Source: Cristatella mucedo
Lineage: Eukaryota > Bryozoa > Phylactolaemata > Cristatellidae
Assembly: GCA_009760855.2 (NCBI GenBank)
Contig: WPIO01000061.1
Coordinates: 1,905,001 to 1,967,000 of the forward strand
Direction of reading: 5' to 3'
DNA: 62,000 nucleotides
Position 1 is the first letter of the stretch; every line of letters starts with the position of its first letter. Of this stretch, positions 9,362-21,303 are shown in pieces. The notes beneath the pieces are model-generated. The model ran no database searches. It saw only the letters and a program-made list of their open reading frames with translations, and was not told where the DNA came from. Position numbers and translations under genes: made by a program.

Positions 9362-10558
9362 TCAGCGTAAGAAATTGCTCTGTATCCTTTGCTCAACCGA
9401 CAACCATTCTAGCTCTTTCAGCAAAGGAGACACGTGCTCAAATCGCTGGGACTTGAAGAGAAGCCTTGCAGCCATATTCATTGTCCGCTGTAGTGGCATA
9501 ATAGCTTTCTTTGGTAGCCCAGCCAAAAGGGAATTACAATAATCAAGCCGAGACAGAACTAAAGAGCTGGTTAAATTTTTTACAAGCCACTGTGGGAGGC
9601 AGCTTCTAATCTTGGATAGGGTTCGGATATGATGGCTAGCTGTAGAGGCAGTCTTCTGAATGAAGATTTTGAAATTGAGGCAGCTGTCGAACACGACACC
9701 TAGATTACAAGCACGTGGTGAAGGTCGCACAACAGCATCACCTATTAGAACAGCAAAGCCTTTTAATCCAGCCACACGCTTAGGGTGTCCTATGAGAAGC
9801 AGTTCGGTTTTATCGTCATTTAATTTCAGGAAGTTTTCCGACGTCCAGGATCGAATATCGGCAAGGCAAGCATTCAGTTTCTCAGTTTCTGCAGCAGATT
9901 CCGACGGTTTAAATGACAAATACAACTGAGTATCGTCAGCATAGAAGTGATATCCTATTCCATGGGCCTTGATCACTTTTCCCAGAGGTTGTGTATAAAT
10001 GGAGAACAGCAAGGGACCAAGTACAGACCCTTGAGGGACTCCACAGGTGACCCTTCTCATGGCTGAGACCTGACCCCCACACGACACGGATTGAACACGA
10101 TCAGACAAGTAGGATTTAAACCACGCCCATGCTTCGTCTGCCAGACCGATCGTTGTTCTCAATCGTTCAAGCAGAACTTCGTGATCAATGGTGTCGAAGG
10201 CAGCAGACAGATCTAGCAAAGCTAAGGCAGTGTCATTCCCGTCGTCGTTGCCACGTAGAATGTCATTGTTAACACGGAGGAGAGCAGTTTCAGTAGAGTG
10301 CTGCCTCTAGAAACCTGATTGAAATGTTTCTGACATCCCATTATTTTCAATATGTTCAGCTAGCTGCTTAGCAACAATTTTTTCAAGAATCTTTGATAAG
10401 AACGGAAGAAGGGAAACTGGATGATAGTTTGCTAGGACCTCTGTGTCTAATCCAGGCTTTTTAAGAATAGGTCTAACGATTGCCGATTTGAAGTAGCCAT
10501 CCGTAATCGGTAGTATCACTGACTTAACAAGAGACGAAGATCTATTACTTAGCAGCAA
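9362..10558 (-). pseudogene. LINE-A reverse transcriptase (CR1/Jockey superfamily)
   Basis: A long, nearly intact RT frame. The N-terminal piece (10307-10558) has the [13 protein letters not shown] and NYHPVSLLP motifs. One TAG at 10307-10309 interrupts it, and the same phase then runs on to 9362 with LLDLSAAFDTIDHEVLL, GVPQGSVLGPLLF, the catalytic FYADDTQLYLSF box and the thumb region ending in AARLLFKSQRFEHVSPLL. The equivalent of the TAG codon is AAG (lysine) in the copy at 42.3-45.6 kb. The C-terminal 100 residues are lost through a TAA at 9362. The endonuclease domain is absent because of 5' truncation. RT of such elements copies its own mRNA at the nicked target. Confidence 0.9.
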
Positions 10559-10559
10559 T

Positions 10560-11077
10560 CGTGATCGATTGTATGCATGTTAAACTGTGACCTCCATTAG
10601 CAACACTCGTGATCGTTGAGTTTTTCGCTCTGTGTGAGATCACGATTCCATTATTTTTTGAACCCCGCACCTAACCACAGTGCCGTATGAAGTGTGCACA
10701 GCCGTCCCAGATAATATAATTAGAAAATGTCGTTGGTATACACTTGTCAATCAAAAAAGAGGGTTATTGACCTCCATATTATCAAGCCTAGATGGGTCAG
10801 TGTGCTAAAGATAACACGAAGGTGCTGACACGACATTTGGATAGTGGAAACCTGACTAGTTATTGCACTAAATAACGAACAGCTAACCATGCAAATCACA
10901 CAGCAACAAAAGAAGACAGGTGGAGGTGAGTACCGAGGCTTGTAGGGAGTTACTGCTTAGGTGTGCATGCAAGCGGTCAGCTTTATTACATGAGGATTTC
11001 AATAATCTATGGAGGGCAAAATACATTTATCACATATACATCACATTACACATCACAATAAATTCACATCACAATTG
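10560..11077. other. Unassigned sequence between LINE-A copies
   Basis: No gene seen. It ends in a run of ACATCACA-like motifs (about 11020-11075) that resembles a degenerate LINE-A tail. Confidence 0.4.
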
Positions 11078-11732
11078 ATTATTGTAATTCCCTTTTGGCT
11101 AAGCTACCAAAGAAAGCTATTATGCCACTACAACGGACCATGAATATGGCTGCAAGGCTGGTCTTCAAGTCCCAGCGGTTTGAGCACGTGTCACCTTTGC
11201 TGAAAGAGCTAGGATGGTTGCCGGTTGAGCAAAGGATACAGAGCAAAGTTCTTACGCTGACCCACAAGGCCCGCCACGGCTTGGCTTCTTCGTACCTAGC
11301 TGAACTGCTGCATCAGTTTCAGCCTGTTCGCGCCTTCAGGTCCTGTGTGGACAATAAATTAGCTGTCCCATTCCTCCGCTTAAAGACAGTTGGCGACAGA
11401 AGATTTAGCTCTGCAGGTCCTAGACTGTGGAACTCGCTTCCATAATTCTTGTGCAACGGCATCTACTCTCCAACTGCAGACTATGGCACATCTTTTTCAG
11501 CGGTCCTAAACTGCTACTTCTATGCTACTCACTACCTCAACTGCTCTCCTAACTCTGCTATGCTTCCCACTTTCTCTTTGTTGCGTGAGACGAAGTCTGT
11601 TGGCTACCGAATGCGTACCGGAAGCCGCTTAGGCTGTGAGTGAGCTATACAAAACTCTCCTGCGTAACACTCACATGGTCTTTTTGACTTTGTGGAGTTA
11701 CTGACGGAGATACATTACATTACATCACATTA
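11078..11732 (+). mobile_element. LINE-A copy A2, 3' end fragment
   Basis: Encodes the RT C-terminus (AARLVFKSQRFEHVSPLL to LWNSLP, open from 11095 to 11445), then the 3' UTR and the terminal ACATT repeats at about 11710-11732. 5' truncated. The 116-codon frame is undamaged, so this is one of the younger copies. Confidence 0.85.
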
Positions 11733-11734
11733 GA

Positions 11735-12062
11735 TAATACATGCTGAGGAGTAAATAGGTGTGATGTGGGAGCACAGTGGAAAGGCAATACGGTCTGAGG
11801 CTTAAGATTCCACGCTGAAGTGATGTGCGACACAGAGGACATTGATATTTTTGTTGTTGGGGGTTGAGAATTGATTCGACGCTCTTTAAACAGCCAGTGA
11901 GCCTCAGACTGGTATAATGACTTAACATTGCCTTTGACGGCAGACCGGACCGAAGCTCTATAAGTAGCCATTGAGTCTCATACTGGTAAACTGACTTAGT
12001 ATTGCCATTGACGGATGACCGAACGACCAGGTACAGGTGCAGCGAGATTAAATTGGGTAGCA
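11735..12062 (-). repeat. Region with a 75-bp tandem duplication
   Basis: Two adjacent units, about 11880-11956 and 11957-12030, match over roughly 75 bp with about 75-80% identity by eye (shared pieces: CAGACTGGTA/CATACTGGTA, GACTTA, CATTGCC, TTGACGG). Open frames across it on the minus strand carry the repeat as SVNGNTKSVYQ and AVKGNVKSLYQ, but no protein family was recognised. Confidence 0.5.
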
Positions 12063-12359
12063 ATCTTGCATTATTGTAATAGCTACGTAATTTAACACAT
12101 GTGTAAACTAATTTGTTTGTCGTTCTCTTATGATATCAGGCTGTGAGTTTGGTTATAATCAGCTGAAAGTAGGCTTGCTTAACTGTGGGAGAAATGTGCT
12201 CATTGCGAAACAAATGTTACTGGAATAGCCAGCCCGCATTATTGAGTCCTGCTCCACGACGCTAGCCAATGCCACAGTAGTGCCATCCTGCTTTTGCAAT
12301 TTAAAATGAGTGCAACCTTCTTTTAAAGGGTGCTGGAATTGTAACTGAGCTATAAAGTA

Positions 12360-13320
12360 AAAACTCGGTTTCTAAGATAATGTCAACGACGAGGTTTCAC
12401 ACAATGAGAATGGCACGGTGCACAGATTTGCCCTCTATAACAAACTGTAGATCGCACTGTCCAATGGCCCGAAAAGGCTGATTGGCTGCCGTCTTTAAGG
12501 TCGTGCAGGTTGGACGCTACGGTGTGTGTGTATAGCGCCGGGGAGCCTCTTCCTTATTTAGTGATGCATATGAACCACCGTTGATCGATTCTAATAGTTT
12601 TGTCACCGACGAGGACACTCACGCACGACGATCGTGGTTGTGGTCAGCTAAGCGTGGCTTTACAGCACTGACGACTCTCTAGAGTCGGCCTACGGTCCAC
12701 CCTGTCAGGTCGTCTGGTAGTCGGTGTGTTCCTGCGGTTAGCACAGTTGCAGGCTACATGGCCGAAGCCCGAGCACTCCCAGCACTGCACTTTCTTAGGG
12801 CCGCCCAAGTTTCACATCTGCCCGTGCTCGCAATGGCGAGCCGAGCCTCTAGCACCGCTGCACTCTCGTCCAAGCTCTCCAGATGCGCCCGGCGCTTCGA
12901 CTCGCATTCGCTGGAGCTCGGCCTCTACGCGGGCCAGGAGGGCTGTAAGCTGTCGACGACTTTCGCATCCTTCGCTCCGGCTGGCTCGATTGACGTTGCA
13001 GTAGAGTGTGCGAACCCTCGTTGCATAGCCATTAGAACCCTGGCTCACTTCAGAGCGGCCGCTGGTGCCTTACAATCTGGCGAAGCCTTGATGATGGAGG
13101 CCACACTGTCCGGCAGTCCATTCAAAAAATGATGGTGAAGGAGAGACTCTTTTGCGGCACCGGTTAATTCTGGCATCGCTCCTCTGAGCCTATCTCTTCG
13201 TCCTCGGGCATATCCACTTTGCATCTGAGCCCACACTGATGTCACTCTGGTTGATTCTTTCTTTAAAAGTAGTTTATATCTCAGCCTTTTGGTAAAAACG
13301 TTTGTTTTTGCTGTAATCAT
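12360..13320 (-). pseudogene. Gag-protease remnant of a second LTR retrotransposon
   Basis: The minus strand reads, in order, a gag-like stretch (13045-13320; KESLLHHHFLNGLPDSVASI), a low-complexity linker after a frameshift near 13046, a stop at 12812, a perfect CCHC zinc knuckle (12743-12784; CWECSGFGHVACNC), and about 300 bp further a retropepsin C-terminal motif (about 12370-12465) whose pattern G-x-C-D-L-Q-F-V-I...NLVVDIIL is typical of Ty3/gypsy proteases. Several stops and shifts separate the pieces. No LTRs and no RT were found next to it. Confidence 0.65.
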
Positions 13321-13329
13321 ATTGTCGTT

Positions 13330-14094
13330 TTTTATTTAGATTGTATGTATGTACATAGCCTTGTTTTCTAGGGATCAGCTTGGCTTTTATTACATCAATT
13401 TGAATTTCATCCTGAGAGTTTAAATGCAATGTATGATATCGAGAAGCATATAACTAACCTTGCTGACGAATTTGGGGATCTCAAAGCATTTTTCCCAAAA
13501 TGGCAAAAGTACTGCTGACAGATCAAATATCCAGCTTTGAGATTTATTCTCTGTTCCGTTGACCATTATTGGGGCTAGTTGTACTTACACTCCTTCCTAC
13601 TGAGTGCACAGTCAAGCGTTTGGCGCCCATGTGGTTCTTGATTATCTGCCCCCCCCCCCGATTCATCGCCACCAGTGGCGGGCCGTGTCACTTGTGCCTG
13701 TTCTACAGCTGATCCGACCAATATTTAAAAGTCTCATGAGCTGCCTGTTGATAACGCTTATTCAACCAGAAATCGATTAGCCGCTCCTCGACGGCTGGGC
13801 CATCACTGGTATGAACTCACTGCTGCTATTTCCGAAGCTGCACTCGGGGTTCGGGTAGGCACAACTGATAAGAATTTCAAAAGGCTTGCCGATAGCAAAA
13901 AGTAGAACGCTTCTGGAAATAACAGAGGCCTGCAAGCAAAGATTGACATGTTAGGGCCATGGTATCGGTAAGACTGTTTTGGTAAGTGCCACAGTGTCAG
14001 GCGACACATAATTGATCTTATGTGTATACATACCATTGTACCGTACAGTAGTAGTAACACACCAAACGTACCAGTATTGTACTACAGGTAATGA
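13330..14094. other. Unassigned sequence with a C11 homopolymer
   Basis: No gene recognised. A run of eleven C at 13649-13659 is the only striking feature. Confidence 0.4.
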
Positions 14095-14230
14095 AAATTA
14101 TCTTCGTCTGAAACTCCACAAACCATCATGAGTAGGAGGGGGTAAGGCAGGAGAGTTTGGTACCGTGCACTCACACCCTATGCGGCTTTCTGCATGCATT
14201 TGGTAGCCAACAGACTTCGTATGCACAACG
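14095..14230 (-). mobile_element. LINE-A 3' end fragment A6
   Basis: Matches the LINE-A 3' UTR on the minus strand (the ATCTTCGTCTGAAACTCC start and the GTAGCCAACAGACTTCGT segment are shared with 4.5-4.7 and 37.2-37.4 kb). The rest of the element is missing. Confidence 0.65.
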
Positions 14231-14565
14231 CCGCATTGCGCTACTTCAACAACTTCAACACAAAGACACAGTTTCATTACATTCCAGCTTTCTCATGTAG
14301 CATCTGTCGTGTGTCACCTTCGACAGTGAATCTTGTACATTTCCTTTCGAGTGTTTTCAGACCCTAAACTGTGAAGGTGTTAACTGTACCCGAGAGTCAT
14401 TGCAGAGTATCAGCTCTTCGATGCTAATAGTTTGGATAACCAAAACTGGAACAGGTTTCTGCTTTGTTATCAAGTACGATGCTAACATCACTGACCAAGG
14501 TTGTCTTTTTCTTCCTAAGTTAGATATCCTGAAAATGCTGACAAAAGTATAAAAATAAAAATACT

Positions 14566-14925
14566 GCAGTTTATACAGCGGCCTCAGAGAACTCATTAAC
14601 TTTCTATGGTCTTTACATGGGGTTTGCTGCAAAGGAAACGCTGTCGAATGTTACGCAAGGTATCATGCTAGATATACCACATAAATACCATGTTTAGGGG
14701 GGACTTGCACAGGGTCAGCATGCAAATGTGGTTAGCGGTAGCATGCACAGTGTCGGCACACATAAGTATATAAAGGACAAATCACGGGGACCCAGCAGAT
14801 GGTCTCGTAAATAGGTGCATTTAAAGTCTTGTATAGTGTGGTCAAATGCTGACCCTGTGAATATCAACCCTAACCACGTTATTCATGTTGTTTATCAAGC
14901 ATAATGTAAAAAGTAGACACAGCCG
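14566..14925 (-). mobile_element. LINE-B 3' end, partly inverted
   Basis: 14566-14840 resembles the LINE-B 3' end on the minus strand (GGTCAGCATGCAAATGTGGTTAG core). 14840-14925 resembles a neighbouring piece of the same 3' end on the plus strand, so the fragment folds back on itself. Confidence 0.6.
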
Positions 14926-15008
14926 AAACAAAGCAACTCACCGCGTTATTCTTGCTGTTTAGTCACTGTGGTTTTGTTTATGTATACCCCATTGTGTGAC
15001 AGCACCTA

Positions 15009-15266
15009 AATGTTATTACCTGCCAGTACTAAGCTGGGTGGTCCTCCCGACCACCGGCTAGCCATTCGGAGCGCAGCTAGGCGTTGGCAACCGCACCAAC
15101 GAATCAGAGCGCAGAGTTCCGGTACTACAGACGAGAGAAGCGGGCGAAAGTCTTCGGGTGGGCAGTGGTGCTTCCGCCGGCTCAGTGTGTAGATGAAATA
15201 AACTGGTGGTGCTCCACGTCGGCTAGCGTGCGACCGCTCTCGGCAATAATTCAGACTACGATTACT
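15009..15266 (+). repeat. Possible solo LTR
   Basis: A GC-rich island of about 260 bp inside AT-rich surroundings. It starts TGTTATTACC, contains AATAAA near 15199 and ends in CAGACTACGATTAC, an organisation like that of a Ty3/gypsy LTR. No partner copy and no clear target-site duplication were found, so it remains tentative. Confidence 0.3.
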
Positions 15267-15372
15267 TTTTTTTTGCAAACGAAGTAATAAGAGGATAAAT
15301 CATTGCTCTTAGGAAAATACTTATGCTTGTGAATGAACTGTATTTGCTCGGTACTGAGGCCATCAGAGGAGA

Positions 15373-15437
15373 TTTGGGTATCATGCACATGCTGTGACTA
15401 GTGACTAGTGACTAGAAGCATGTGCATGATACCCAAA
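15373..15437. repeat. Perfect 21-bp hairpin with a GTGACTA-repeat loop
   Basis: The arms 15373-15393 and 15417-15437 are exact reverse complements (TTTGGGTATCATGCACATGCT and its complement). The 23-nt loop is three tandem copies of GTGACTA plus two bases. Arm and loop sizes fit a miRNA-like precursor or a tiny fold-back element, but a perfect stem is more like a recent inverted duplication. Confidence 0.85.
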
Positions 15438-15439
15438 CC

Positions 15440-16400
15440 GTCGGTCGACTGCTGGCAAAATGAAGCCTTCTCAAACAGAAGAGCTGAACAAAAATACAGA
15501 TACTTATTAAACGATCCATAAGGTACAGGTTTGATAATTCGCCGCAAATTTAGCAAATTAATTTATTAACGGTACATATTCGTAAGAGATATTCATAACG
15601 AAAGCTGCAAAGTGCCGCGGAAAATATTTGCGCCTACTACAGGCGGCCACGAGCCACTACTATGTGATCCAGTCGCCGGTACTTGACTCACGTGGTTACA
15701 AAAGCGTAATTCCATCGTTGCGTTCACCTCAGTGGAAATGCGTCGTAACTACTTATTTCAGATCGCTTCTATTTATGACGGCGCAATATGGAGCCGCTCC
15801 CTGCGATTATTGATCTCACCACAAAGTATCCCTTATTAGGATTACTGTTAATCACAGGCAAGCGCTTGTATTATAAATAATTGAAGGCCAATATCAGGCT
15901 GAGCTCGATTTCGGCTGAAAAGATTCAAGGTTCCTGAGTTTTAATAAATTATTATCACAGGCATGTTTTCCATTTATAATCTGTGGTGCGTAGAGTTCTG
16001 CTAACTTGGTATGTACAAGTGCACAGTATTCACACAAGAAGAGTCTGGAGACTATTGATAGGTTTCTCCTCTGGCGGAAACTTCTAAGTGCAGATAGGTG
16101 ACAGGCACTTCCAGTAAAAACAGATTGGAGAGACAGCATAATATCTTACACTGAAAGGAGGGAGGTCATGATCAATTAATCTTATTTCAGAATTGCTCTT
16201 CAAGCGAAAGCAAATCTTCCCAAGTGTATTGCAGAAATAAGCTTTATTAAAGCCAGAGCGTAACTTCCTCATTCCAGAGAAGCCTAAAACAATTACCTTA
16301 GGGTTTGTTATTGGAATGACATCTTCATTCCAGGGTTATGATTTTACTGCTATTTACTTGGGGCTTTTTATAATTATGGTAACGATAATTTAGGTTTGAC
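15440..16400. other. Unassigned AT-rich sequence
   Basis: No family recognised. Short frames on both strands are unremarkable. Confidence 0.4.
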
Positions 16401-16790
16401 TAGATGTTACTTGAGAAGGAAGGCATTAAAGTGATCATACCTCTACAGTAGCGAATGGGCTACGATGAGGAATAATTCTCTTCATTATTTGAGAGGTTCG
16501 TTTCTTCTTTTGCTTTCTTCTGGGCATAGTTTCACACAAGTTTAACCCTTTCTCCAGAGCGAGGATTTGTACGACAACCGGTAGGGATTACTCCTCTCCA
16601 ACCCTTTGATGCATCAATATTGAACACCGTAGTTTGACTGTCCTCTGGGGTGAGTGTTACTTGAGCCCATCATGAATTTATAGAAGGCCTTCTTCAAAGC
16701 TTCATCTATAGCTTTTTAACCACAGTCATTCTAGGGGTTAACTTTACTTTCCTGCAACTAGGAGAGTACAGTGGAAATTCCTTATCGACA
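16401..16790. repeat. Dispersed repeat, copy 1
   Basis: About 390 bp, repeated at 58548-58935 in the same orientation with roughly 80% identity by eye. Shared blocks include GAGAGGTTCGTTTCTTCTTT-like, CCTTCTCCAGAGC and TATAGAAGGCCTTCTTCAAA. On the minus strand both copies can be read as PTG-x(6)-SGE-x-VKL, or in another frame as ALEKGLN. The latter recalls an N-terminal motif of Penelope-like elements, but too little is preserved to assign it. Confidence 0.6.
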
Positions 16791-16799
16791 ATAAATGCT

Positions 16800-17520
16800 G
16801 CCAGTGTGTAAGCCTTCTTTGCTGCTACTGGAACCCATGAACTTTATCTCCTTATTGGGTCTTCTTTTTTAGCTGTATGCTTTATTCATCTAGGGTTATA
16901 CAACAACTCTAGTAGGCACCAGTTGGGATTTGAAGCTGCTGCTTGATATTGACGCTTTTCAAATGTAGTCTGACTTTTTTATACTCCTTTATGTATTGAT
17001 GAGGGAAGTAAGAGTTGTACTGCCAGCTGAAATGGCAGAATTAGCCTTGTGAGCTGAGAGGAGCAGATTGCCCTCAGTAAAAGGAACCGTCCTTTAATTT
17101 TAAAGTCTGTATTTTCAATCAAATATTAGATTTCTCTTACTACTAAAGTCAAGATATATATTTCACAACCTCTCCTGTGGGCGGTGGAGCTTCACAAATA
17201 TGAAATTTAGAGTGGTTGTCACCAGTACTAGTGATAGTGATTGACTAGTTCTGCGGGATCGCCTCTGGAAGCATTAACCGGCTAGATCGATCGTGTAGGT
17301 AGGACTCAAGTTGCCTATTCACCTACAAGACTTCAACGATAATTTTAATAAAAGCAAATTTAAGTTTGAGTGTTTGCGGAGAACATTTAATAATCGTGCT
17401 TTTCCTCTGCAGGGTATTCTATTTGGTAGCTTCAACTCAACTCTCGATTCGATTTCTTACCCTCAAACGTTTCTAGTGTGAATAAATGTTTTCATATCTT
17501 CGGTAGAATCAAAACCAATG
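16800..17520. other. Unassigned sequence
   Basis: No gene or repeat recognised before the TA microsatellite. Confidence 0.4.
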
Positions 17521-17540
17521 AGTCCAGTAATGTATACTTG

Positions 17541-17541
17541 C

Positions 17542-17576
<35 letters not shown>

Positions 17577-17632
17577 CATACATACACATATATATATATA
17601 TATATATATGTGTATATATATATATATATATA
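17541..17632. repeat. TA-rich microsatellite
   Basis: Near-perfect TA dinucleotides with occasional G and C. The open frames across it are artefacts of the repeat. Confidence 0.95.
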
Positions 17633-18512
17633 GCATATCTCCTGTCGAATCAGCTCGGAATCTAGGTGTCATATTCCAAAGCGACCTCTCGTTAGACGAC
17701 CATATCAGCTCCACAGTCAAATCTGCCTATTTTCAGCTTCATAACATTGCTAAAATTCGGTCTTGTTTAGATAAACATACCACGTCCAAGTTAGTTCATG
17801 CATTCGTGACATCCCATCTCGACTTCATCAACTCACTGCTTACTGGCCTACCAGCATGTGCGATCAGGCGATTGCAGCTTGTGCAAAACTCTGCAGCTAG
17901 GCTTGTGTGTCGTGAGCTTCGCAGTTGCCACATTACTCCACTTCTCGCCGACCTGCACTTGCTACCAGTCAAGCAACGGATTGACTTCAAAGTTTCGTCG
18001 CTCACTTTTAGGTCCCTTCATTCTATGGCTCCAGCCTATCTGTCAGATATACTACCCATCAGGCCAAGCATCGTACCATCCGCTTTTCGGAATCCAACAG
18101 TCTAGAAATACCTCATACAAACCTTAAATCCTTTGGAGACCGTGCATTTAGTTCATATGCTCCTAAAGCCTGGAACTCCCTCCCGACCTGCATCAGAACA
18201 TCCCCTGACCTGACCACATTTAAAAGAAACTTAAAAACATACCTATTTAGGACAGCATTTAGTGGGTCCTTGTGATTCGTCCTCGATGTGCTTATGCGTG
18301 CTGACACTGTGCATGCTGCCACTAACCACATTTGCATGCTGACCCTGTGCATGTCACCCCTAACCATATTATTCATCTCGTTTGTTTTTCAAGCAAGATT
18401 TTACTTACCATTCAATTGCATTTCAGTTTACAGCAAATGTAAAGCGCCTAGAGAGAGATTGAGTTCTCTGAGGGCGCTTTATCAAGTGAATTATTATTAT
18501 TATAATTATTAT
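17633..18512 (+). mobile_element. LINE-B copy B1, 3' part with ATT tail
   Basis: Starts in the RT thumb region (open frame to 18105: [19 protein letters not shown] ... AARLVCRELRSCHITPLLADL ... APAYLSDILP), passes through the 3' UTR and ends in TTATTATTATTATAATTATT at about 18490-18512. The frame from the start to the stop at 18103-18105 is undamaged, so this copy is young. 5' truncated at, or interrupted by, the TA microsatellite. Confidence 0.85.
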
Positions 18513-18580
18513 TATGCGTGTGTGTGTGTGTGCATGTGCGTGTGTGTGTACATATACACCTACATATGTGTGTGTTTGTG
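18513..18580. repeat. TG-rich microsatellite
   Basis: Alternating TG with interruptions, directly after the LINE-B tail; it may have grown from the tail. Confidence 0.8.
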
Positions 18581-18649
18581 TACCTTCTTGCGTGTACATA
18601 TACCAACGTGTTCAAATCATAGCCTCTGCATAGAGCCAAAACCTTAACT

Positions 18650-19195
18650 AAGTATGGTACTTGAGTGCCAAAATTTATAAACAACGTACGTAGAGTGAGA
18701 TCGACTTCTTGGACATGTGATAGTTATGTGCACCCTTATAAATTGAAGCAATAGGATAGAAATGTTTTTCATTTAGGCAGTAACACACTGTCCTGTTGAC
18801 GTGGTGATAGAAAGCACACAGTCTCCATTTTACGCAATTAAATTTGTCTCTGGTTGTAACTCCAAAGACTCACATGGACTAAGTATGGCTTACTCTGGAG
18901 AGGTTTCTATATGGAACTTACAGCCAAAGCAAATTTTGGTAAGTATAGCAATCTTTTAAAGTTGCAGCCTCAATCAATGAGGCACTAAATAGAAATCCAG
19001 TGTAGAGGTGAATTTTCAAAGCCAATCAAAATAAACAATGCGATATACCATGGTTTAAATATTGCAATTTAAAGGAGTATTTTATTGTATCCTAAAAAAC
19101 CACAATGTGCATCCAGTTAGAAGTGTATGACATTCGTCTATGTATACTGTAATGACTTTGAGTGGTACATATCAGACGCTAGAAGCTCACAGGAG
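18650..19195. other. Unassigned AT-rich sequence
   Basis: No feature recognised. Confidence 0.4.
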
Positions 19196-20756
19196 TAATA
19201 ATAATAATAATACACTTGATAAAGCAACCTCAGAGAACTTAATCTCTTTCTAGGCGCTTTACATTTGCTGCAAAGTAAAATGCAATTGAATGGTAAGTAA
19301 AATCATGTTTGCAAAACAAACAAAATGAATAATATGGTTAGAGGTGACGTGAACAGGGTCAGCATGCAAATGTGGTTAGTGGCAGCATGCACAGTGTCAG
19401 CTCGCATATGTACATCAAGGACGAATCACAGGGACCCACTATAAGCTGTCCTAAATAGGCGTGTTTTTAAGTTCCTTTTGAATCAGGTCAGGTCAGGGGA
19501 TGTTCCGACGCAGGTCGGGAGGGAGTTCCAGGCTTTAGGAGCATGCGAACTAAAAGCCCGGTCTACAAAGGATTTAAGGATTGTACGAGGTATTTCTAGA
19601 CTGTTGGATTCCGAAAAGCGGGTGGTACGATTCTTGGCCTGATGGGTAGTATATCTGAGAGATAGGTTGAAGCTCTAGAATGAAGGGACCTAGAAGTGAG
19701 AGACATAATCTTGAAGTCAATCCGTTGCTTGACTGGTAGCCAGTGCAGGTCGGCGAGAAGTGGAGTAATGTGGCAACTGCGAAGCTCACGACAGACAAGC
19801 CTAGCTGCAGAGTTTTGCACAAGCTGCAATCGCCTGATCGCACATGCTGGTATGTGAGTTGCAGAAGTCGAGACGGGATGTCACGAATGGACGGACCAAC
19901 TTGGACGTGGTATCCTTGTCTAAACAAGCCCTAATTTTAGCAATGTTATGGAGCTGAAAATACGCAGATTTGACTGTAGAGCTGATATGGTCGTCTAACG
20001 AAAGGTCGCTTTGGAATATGACACATAGATTTCGAGCTGATGCAACAAGAGATATGCTGGCAGAACCAATTTTGAGAGTCAGCCTTTCCAATCTCTGAAT
20101 CACACTGGGTTTACCAATAACTTGTAAGTTAGTTTTATCATCGCTTAGTTGTAGAACATTTGCTGCCATCCATGTGTGGATGTCATCAATGCATGCTGCC
20201 TGTGAGTTGAGAGAGTTTGAGGTGCTCGAAGGCTGGAAGGGATCAAAGCAAAGGTAAAACTGAGTGTCATCCGCCTAGAAGCAAAAGCCTAAATTGTGCT
20301 TGGCAATCGCATCAGCAAGAGGGAGAGTATAAACCGTGAAAAGAACAGGACCTAGCACGGAGCCCTGAGGTACTTCATATTTCAGAGGTACTTCAGATGA
20401 TCTTTGTCTATTCACGTCAATACTCGGGAGTCTCCGACTGAGATAGGACCAGAACCACTGCAGAGCAGTGCCAGTGATGCCCAGGTGAGATAAGAGGCGC
20501 TCTAGAAGAACTTTGTGATCGAAGGTATCAAAGCTGCCGAAAGATCAAGCAAAACAAGCAGAGACACTCCACCCACGTCTGGATTCGTAAGTAGGTCGGT
20601 GTATACCCTAAGCAATGCTGACTCTGTGGAGTGATAAGCTCTAAAGACAGACTGGAACTTACTAGCAAGGTGCGAGGTTTCGATATATGAGTTCAGCTGG
20701 TGCGCCACGACCCGTTCCAGTGTCCTTGATAGGAATTCTAGAAGGGATAATGGGCA

Positions 20757-20758
<2 letters not shown>
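19196..20758 (-). mobile_element. LINE-B copy B2
   Basis: Minus-strand copy starting (3' side) with an AAT-repeat tail at 19196-19211, then 3' UTR, RT thumb (19596-19829, AARLVCRELRSCHITPLLADLHWLPVKQRIDF) and RT core (19801-20169, about 20280-20740 with LLDLSAA near 20520). Frames change several times, so it is inactive. The 5' side ends in a CT microsatellite. Confidence 0.8.

Positions 20759-20812
<54 letters not shown>
20759..20812. repeat. CT microsatellite
   Basis: About 25 CT units. It gives an RE-repeat frame on the minus strand that has no coding meaning. Confidence 0.95.
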
Positions 20813-20816
<4 letters not shown>

Positions 20817-20856
20817 TCGTTCTCCCTTCTTCCTAATCTCTTTCTCTCCCAAGTCT

Positions 20857-21108
20857 TCAACAAACTCCTTGCTGTTTTCCGACAGTGCACAGCCGCATCT
20901 CTCTTTTCTTACGATTCTCGCTTGACCAGGTAGGAAGTGTTCCCACATGCAGTGACCATGCACGGGATTCAATGAAGGAATTTTGAGAGGCTAAACGAAT
21001 TAAAACGTACCCATGTAAGCCAACCACAGACTTCCATAATATCACACCTTTTTTGAGAATGTAGGCATCTTGTCCAGGCTCAGTAACCGACCCCATGACA
21101 TCGCTCCT
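20857..21108 (-). other. Open segment, possible host exon (unrecognised)
   Basis: A minus-strand frame of about 80 codons (MGSVTEPGQDAYILKKGVIL...) is preceded by AAAAGCAG, which could be an acceptor. No domain was recognised and no donor is clear. It may be chance. Confidence 0.2.
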
Positions 21109-21189
21109 GCTTTTAGGAACTCGACTTTCTGCCTCTAATATTTATTGACTTATACACGCACTAAACGTGCATTTATAGGTTAGTACATA

Positions 21190-21262
21190 CGTTATACATA
21201 AATATATGTACCTAGTTACATGTATTTAAGTATATAAATATATATATATATGTATGTATATA

Positions 21263-21303
<41 letters not shown>

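Larger units (their letters stand above)
9185..10558 (-). mobile_element. LINE-A copy A1, main part
   Basis: Continuation of the LINE whose 3' end is at 4473-4793. It is truncated at its 5' side near 10558, within the RT domain, as is usual for LINE insertions. The same family appears at 42330-45560 (longest copy), 11078-11732, 14095-14230, 31085-31780 and 37219-37700. Confidence 0.85.

Noticed and set aside
9660-9929. Plus-strand frames across the LINE-A RT
   Set aside because: Shadows of the conserved minus-strand RT frame.
16540-16700. Firm call of a Penelope-like element
   Set aside because: Rests on a seven-residue motif in one of two open frames; reported only as a possibility.
20502-20972. 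RE-repeat protein of 156 codons
   Set aside because: The middle is a CT microsatellite that joins LINE-B sequence to unrelated flanks.
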